Shown here in pieces: positions 58,627 to 64,000 of a stretch of 64,000 bases of DNA. The stretch is taken from positions 114,181 to 178,180 of the forward strand of contig JBBPTG010000042.1 in NCBI GenBank assembly GCA_038093975.1, read 5' to 3'. Numbering within the stretch: position 1 is the stretch's first letter; each line of letters begins with the position of its first letter. A program made the position numbers and the translations under genes. The notes beneath the pieces are model-generated. The model was given only the letters and a program-made list of their open reading frames with translations, made no database searches and was not told the origin of the DNA. This DNA is from Chalciporus piperatus. Lineage: Eukaryota; Basidiomycota; Agaricomycetes; Boletales; Boletaceae.

Positions 58627-59892
58627 ATGGATGGCGTGAGTCCCTCATATGAACAATCTAATGCAGTCGCCGGTCCTTCTTCAGTTCCACAAGATGCACC
58701 CGTCATATTCTTACCTCCCGTGGGTATGTGTGCATCTCACTCAGCCTAGAGACATGGTCATTATCGTCCCGAACAGCATATTCCCAACCTCAAGGACTCC
58801 TGGCTAGCACTCAGGACCTCCTTGCACGCTTCCGGTTGCATGCCGCATACGACAAACATGTCCGTATCCCTCCAGAGCCATCTGCCATTCCACCACCACC
58901 AACTGCTCAAACCAATTTTCCACTCCCACCCAGCACGGATGGGGAGAAAAAGAAGAATTCATACCGCCACCTTATCAAAAGTCTCCCGGGGAAGCATTCA
59001 ATGAAGAAGGACGACTACCTGACAATGATGATGCAGGTACCACCCAAACAGCGCATACCGATCGTCGAGTTCGATGCTAGGACACAGAAGGAGGCATTCA
59101 TAGTCACTGCAGAAGGATTGAAAGGGGTCAGTCCTTCCTTCTTGCCTTGCAAGTCGATCTTCTCATTCGTTTGATTCAGTGGAATGCTGGTACACTCATC
59201 GTTGAATCTGCCCAGGCTAGGGAAGATCGCAAAAAGCGGGTCAGTCTTGCTTCCTATCATCCCAACCACGTGCCTCATCTATTTTTTTTCATTTTCACAG
59301 AAAGAATTCAAAAAACTGGCTCGCGCTCAAGCTCAGGGACTTACCCCAGGTCCAATGCCCGGCACACCTGGCGCTTTGCCACAACCCCATTCGGTTCCTC
59401 TGCATTCAACAATCCCATCCGCTCAGCAACCCCCTGGGATATCGCAACCGTCGCAGGCAAAACCAAGGGTCGCTCCTGTAACGATTCCTCCCCCGGCATC
59501 GATTCCCTCTGGCACAACGCCAACACCGACCAGCGCTACTCCTCGATCGGCCGTGCAAACAAGTGCACTGCCTCAGCGGACCAGCACGCCCGTGCCTAGT
59601 AGAGGCCAGAAACGTGAGCTCGAGGATAGTGTGGTAGAACCACCGACACCTACATCACTCTCCTCTAATGCTCCCATTGGAGTGGTTGGTGCTCGCGCAG
59701 GGGTGGGCAATGTGAGGCCACGCCCCATAAAGAAACAACGAATGGTACGTATGTCAATTCAATTGCGCGTAACTGGCCAGTTTTGTCGATTTGGCTCGTG
59801 GTCCCAGCAAGAGCTTATTTCATTCCACCCAGGACATTCAAGGCCAATCTCGAGGAGTGCTCATACAACAACCTACCCCACAAGGTTCATAA
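58627..59892 (+). CDS. MED19: Mediator complex subunit 19 (Rox3-like)
   Basis: Five or more exons from 58627 to 59892. An N-terminal Pro/Ser segment ends LPPVAYSQPQGLLASTQDLL. It is followed by LLARFRLHAAYDKHVR and the conserved core NSYRHLIKSLPGKHSM, with the LPGKH motif of Med19/Rox3. A DDYLTMMMQVPPKQ stretch and a basic Ala/Arg segment (REDRKKRKEFKKLARAQ) come next. The rest is a long Pro/Ser/Thr-rich tail with a nuclear-localisation-like PRPIKKQRM. The last exon ends PTPQGS. Med19 links the Mediator head and middle to transcription activators. Weak overall conservation lowers certainty, but LPGKH and its context are specific. Confidence 0.8.
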
Positions 59893-60894
59893 CCTTACTC
59901 CACATATGGCCCTATGCTTCATCTTCGTGATTCTCCGCTACCCGCATATGGACCCCTTCATGCTTCGTTTGCATGATAACACACATCCAGCCCCCGCATC
60001 CCCACTTGACATAGACCTGCATCGTCCTGCGGTCTTGTTCAACTTGCCACGGGCCGGGGCGTGCGACACCGCGTCCAGCATGTCATTAACACACTAGCGA
60101 TAACCACCGAAACACTAGTGCGATCTTGTGCTAGCGCCCATGTACACCAAATTGTTGTACAGTTCGCTGTTCAGGGTTCAGTACTGTCCACTCACGGATA
60201 TCACTCCTTCACTCACGCCCATCATTTGTCTTATTTGTGTTACTTGCGTGTTGGCATCTAAACGGCCTTGCGCGCGTTTGACACAGATCCACTGTGACTC
60301 CCATGCATGATATTTTTTTTATCCCCACGCAAATTCCACCACTCGCATTCGCATCTTCCCTTTTTCTAAACTCACGAACTTACCTACCATGCATTTACTC
60401 GTACATCATCTCTAATGATACACATTTGCAGACATTAGTTGTACCACCAAAATTTCATTGGTGCCTTCATCGAACGCTGATTTTTGGATTGGATCCATGC
60501 GCTTGTTTGTGTGAGAATCGGAAATCTGGCGTGTGATATATCACCGCTCTGCGTCCAAGCGCAAGTTGGTCTTCGGGTGAAGTCTCCACTAGGCAAGTAA
60601 GTCGACTCACGCCAATTCCCTGCCAAAAAAAAGAGTAGATAGTTGTTCGCGTTCTCGCTTTCTTGGACAAGTACATAGATGCTGTATAGCCACATACCAC
60701 TACTTAGTACTATCCACCTACCACAAAGTCAGCAGTCACGGATTGTCACTGGGGTCACGGGTGGACATACCGCTGAATTCAGGTCGATTCAGGGTGACAA
60801 CGAGTGTGACAAAGGCCAACTTCAGAATCTAGAAAGCTACTGTGTAATTTTTGTTCGTTCAACTTCGCAGATGAAGGTATAATATAACAACTGA
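59893..60894. other. Intergenic, no gene recognised
   Basis: About 1 kb between Med19 and the right repeat boundary. Several short frames are present, with no domain or splice-consistent chain. T- and A-rich runs near 60300 and 60625. Confidence 0.55.
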
Positions 60895-61611
60895 TATCTA
60901 TCAAATAAACTGGCAAAAGTGTTGTGTGTTTGGTGGAGTGCCGACACAGACGCATGCACACATTTCGATCCAATCTTATTCGCTGAACGAACCCATCCCC
61001 CAAAACTACGTTCTATTCATTATCTTGCAGGCGTTGTCCCGAAAGCTTTTTTTGTTCAAGTGTGATGATTCAGCAGGGCTCGTTGGTCTGACCCTGTTCT
61101 GCTCTGAGAAGCCCCAGGGTTATTCCAAGGTGTGTCGGTCCCGAAACAACCGTATCGAGTCACCATAAACCAGGTAATACCTACCTCAGATCTACTCTGT
61201 CTCTGAGCGCCTCGATGTCAGCGGCTACCATGACTCGATACTCCAGCTTCCTGTCGTAGCTGTCTCAGCGAAGGGGGGATAGAAGATCCTTTTGAGATAC
61301 GGTGTCGTTCGTGCCAACAACTTTAGTCAATACTCCCGAGCATTTTGTCTTGCGATCGCAGGGGTGCTTCTTCCGAAGACGGAAGGAAGAGTTGGTATGT
61401 GTATTCCGAGGATGAAGTCGTATGGACTGAGACTACGGGATATTGACAGGGGATCGTACACGTCGAGTGCGAAAATCCCGAGACAGGGAACGTGGTACAA
61501 GACATAGAACCAATTCATCGCCAAGTCACTACCAGGTACTGCCAGATTCGTTCCACAAACATCCTCGCTCTCACTCGATCAGCGACCTCCTGCGGCACTT
61601 TTGGCCGAGGT

Positions 61612-61834
61612 TTAGGGGATGATGACAGTGAGGGATGAAATGACGTACTGGCCGAGTTGACCGAGTTGATAGGCAATAGAAGTTGGAATTGGATTGTTAC
61701 GCGCCTTGAAAGCATCGTCAATCCACATCACAAACCAAACTCAAGCTCACTGGCAAGCTCACCTCATGTTGCACAGGAGTCGAGAAAGCAGGGACAGCAG
61801 CCAAGGCAAGGAGGAAAATAGCAGGGAACTTCAT
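61612..61834 (-). CDS. Small secreted peptide (54 residues), right copy
   Basis: Mirror image of the gene at 46476-46698. The start is at 61834, the stop at 61612, with the same intron and signal peptide. No difference in the coding sequence was noticed. Both copies face the central unique segment, so they are convergent. Confidence 0.7.
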
Positions 61835-61914
61835 TGTGAATGAGGATGCGGAGAAAGTTGTTGTGAATAACAGGTATGAAAGATTGTTTGAAAGTGGATC
61901 GAAGAGAGAAGGGG

Positions 61915-61922
61915 TTTTTATA
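61915..61922 (-). promoter_or_regulatory. TATA box of small secreted peptide gene (right copy)
   Basis: TATAAAAA on the minus strand, at the same 88-bp distance from its start codon as in the left arm. Confidence 0.7.
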
Positions 61923-61959
61923 CGCCCCCTCGTATGTCAGGAGAGATATTTCATGTGAT

Positions 61960-62292
61960 ACAGATGGAAATGTGTTGCTATGTACTGGCGGCAGCTGTCG
62001 TAGGTTGTTTGAAATACAGTGTTCTTGGAAGTGGAGCCAAAATGCGATGTCGTAGCAACGTCGTGGGGCTGTTCGAAACGCAGTGTTCTTGCTCCAATGC
62101 GAGAAGCAGAAGTGAACAAGCGACCGGGAGTTATTTCTAAAACATCAGTTCTTCCTGTGAGCCGAGATGCGATGTTCCGGCAACTGCATACCAGTACATA
62201 GCAACGTCGTGGGGCTGTTCGAAACGCAGTGTTCTTGCTCCAATGTGGGAAGCAGAAGTGGACATGTGACTGGGAGTTATTCCTAGAACATC
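61960..62292. repeat. Degenerate direct repeats, right copy
   Basis: Mirror image of 46018-46350, with the same three decreasing-quality copies of the unit around the CACTGCGTTTCGAACAGCC core. Confidence 0.8.
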
Positions 62293-62507
62293 AACATTTA
62301 CGCAAGAGCGCGAGAAGATCACGAATTGGCGCGTACAAACTGTATCGAACATAGTAGATGCCTTACATTAGGCAGGTTCGACATCACCCAAGGTCGGCAG
62401 TAGCAATACGTACCTCGTGAGCCACGGACTCGTCACGATATGGAGCAGCAGCAAGGAACGTAGCGCCTAGGGCTCGTAATAATTCCCTGGAAACCTACAA
62501 ATCAACA

Positions 62508-64000
62508 TCATGGGACTTCAATCCATTTGTCCCACAATCCCTTCGTCCCATTGGTCTCCGGTGCTGACTGTTCGATACCAAGGAGACGCACGACCAGGTT
62601 GTAAAGCTCGACGTTCTGGAACGGAGGTAGAACGTATTCTTCGTCCCTCTCGGAATCCCCTTCTAATCGTTTTCGGACACTATCAGCGAACGGCCCTTGG
62701 GCAATGAAGATTGCATGCATAGTAGCTTCATCATTGTCGTAGCCATGATTCTGCGCGAGTGAGCACAAAGTCAGACAAAGAATTATTGGGAAGAGCGCGG
62801 AGTATACCCCGATTGACATCAAGGTCCCGTTTTCAGCGCGATCTGTCAGTGCATAACCAACCCGTGGGACGACCCATACAGGCGCGAGACGCTGACTAGC
62901 AGAATAGCGATAGCGCTCTGGCATGCGTGGCACGGTGACTGAAGAATCTTCATCGTGGGTATACGTGTCGGAGGTATAGACGTCGAATTGCCTCGATTCG
63001 GAGGCGAGAATAAGGCGAGACAACGCTTCAGTGACGCTCACGCCAGGCTTGAACCAGAGCCCCATCGATGGCCAACCTAACCAAAGATATCAATAAATTC
63101 CTCTGACCTGAAAGATGAGCTCACCATCGACATGCTCAATACCCGCGCAAGCTGGCCAACCTTGCTCCCTCGCATCCGCTCTGTTACATAAAATATCATC
63201 CATATACACCATCTCCCATGAACTGGTATCCTCCATCCCGTGATCGCTCACGAATAGCAAGTCTACAATCTGAGACAAATTACGCTCGTCATGGAGACTT
63301 TGCACGAGGGTATGAGCAAATTCTGAGACAGTTGGTAGTGTTTTCTGTCGGAGTCATTATTGTGGACAACGATACGAGAATGAAAGGTACGCACATCCAC
63401 AAGCTCCGACTCAGGCCCAGCTGCGTGACCGGCCTGATCCAGCATAGGTTCGTATACTGTGTCACCCGGGGATCAACGAGGGGCATGGAGAGAAATAAGA
63501 GATGGTAAGAACACGGCCGTCACTCACCTACGATCAAGCGAGGGCGTTCCTCTGACGGCAGATCTATCCATTCAAGCACCTGAGCAATTTTTTCCACAGG
63601 CGGACATGGCAGCTAAAGATGCCAGATGGAGATGGCGAATTAATACCCAGAACATGCCACTAACCTTGAATGGCACGCGGTAGCTCGGTGTGATACCAGA
63701 AGTTGTCGTGCGTGGGCCCGGCCTGGGATACCAAGTTAATGTAGAACAAGGGTAAAGCAATAAACGCACCACATGATGTTCGCGGAGCGGAACCCTGCTC
63801 TTTCAGCAGTTTCCCACATCTATGCGGCGCAGGAGCTCAGTTACGCGCCCCAGCTACCCGGCAACAAACGTACAGGCTCCCCAAGCCACCATCGAGATTC
63901 TTCTGTTCCGGGGCGGTTATATGCGAACGTGGAGCGAGATTCGGGATCATAGAAGTCCTAAGGGGAGGATTGAAGGTATTGAAGATACAGGGGGTGAGGA
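62508..64000 (-). CDS. ENPP-type phosphodiesterase, second copy (5' part beyond the window)
   Basis: Mirror image of 44310-45802. It contains the metal-site exons (LDQAGHAAGP, FVSDHGMED, NHGYDNDEATMHAIF) and the same stop. The catalytic threonine exon lies outside the window, so it cannot be told whether this copy is complete or truncated. A substitution in the intron region (63465) is the only change noticed. Confidence 0.75.

Larger units (their letters stand above)
60895..64000. repeat. Right arm of the large inverted repeat (runs off the window)
   Basis: Reverse complement of 44310-47436 with only scattered differences. The inner edge is at ATATCT (60895). It lacks a 20-bp insertion present in the left arm and shows at least one substitution (A to C at the ENPP GTGAAACAG/GTGACACAG site, 63465). 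Its outer end is beyond the window. Confidence 0.95.

Overview
The window is nuclear DNA from a filamentous basidiomycete, most likely an Agaricomycete. Genes are dense, lie on both strands, and are split by many short (about 48-60 nt) GT-AG introns. The content (expanded P450s, multi-pass membrane proteins of unknown role, small secreted proteins, an UstYa-type protein, a plant-type sulfite oxidase) fits mushroom-forming fungi. I saw no bacterial operons, tRNA, rRNA, CRISPR array or intact transposase. For about ten genes I resolved all exons and checked that the summed exon lengths are divisible by three.

Layout. 1-7.5 kb: the 5' part of a PH-domain gene, acyl-CoA-binding protein, a gene-poor stretch with a hairpin, and a large membrane-anchored Kelch propeller. 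7.9-20.9 kb: an accessory block with a P450, two related small secreted peptides, a short single-pass membrane protein ending in a PRPDPYDGL tail, an UstYa-like (DUF3328) protein with two HxxHC motifs, a multi-pass membrane protein, a second P450 and an NTF2-like protein with a Gly/Pro repeat tail. 22-29 kb: two zinc alcohol dehydrogenase paralogs, sulfite oxidase, a cupin, hypotheticals and a dehydrogenase fragment. 28.9-43 kb: housekeeping genes (ALKBH7-like, Sec14-like, SUN protein, PP2A catalytic subunit, CCT5, F-box protein, prolyl-type aminopeptidase) and a second dehydrogenase fragment. 43-64 kb: an ENPP-type phosphodiesterase gene and a small secreted peptide gene lie in one arm of a nearly identical inverted repeat. 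Its arms (at least 3.1 kb) flank about 13.5 kb carrying methionyl-tRNA synthetase, an MFS transporter, a SARAF homolog, an OPT transporter and Mediator subunit 19.

The most interesting candidate is the 7.9-20.9 kb block. UstYa-family proteins oxidatively crosslink or cyclise secreted ribosomal peptides in ascomycete dikaritin pathways. Here an UstYa-like gene sits beside two divergent paralogous peptide genes with signal peptides and a shared motif (TPV, optional S, GALL, then VHQ), and beside two P450s. I infer a candidate RiPP-type peptide-modification locus. This is unproven: the peptides lack the repeated Kex2-flanked cores of classical dikaritins. The second structural highlight is the inverted repeat, which could allow the enclosed 13.5 kb to invert, or could be an assembly effect.
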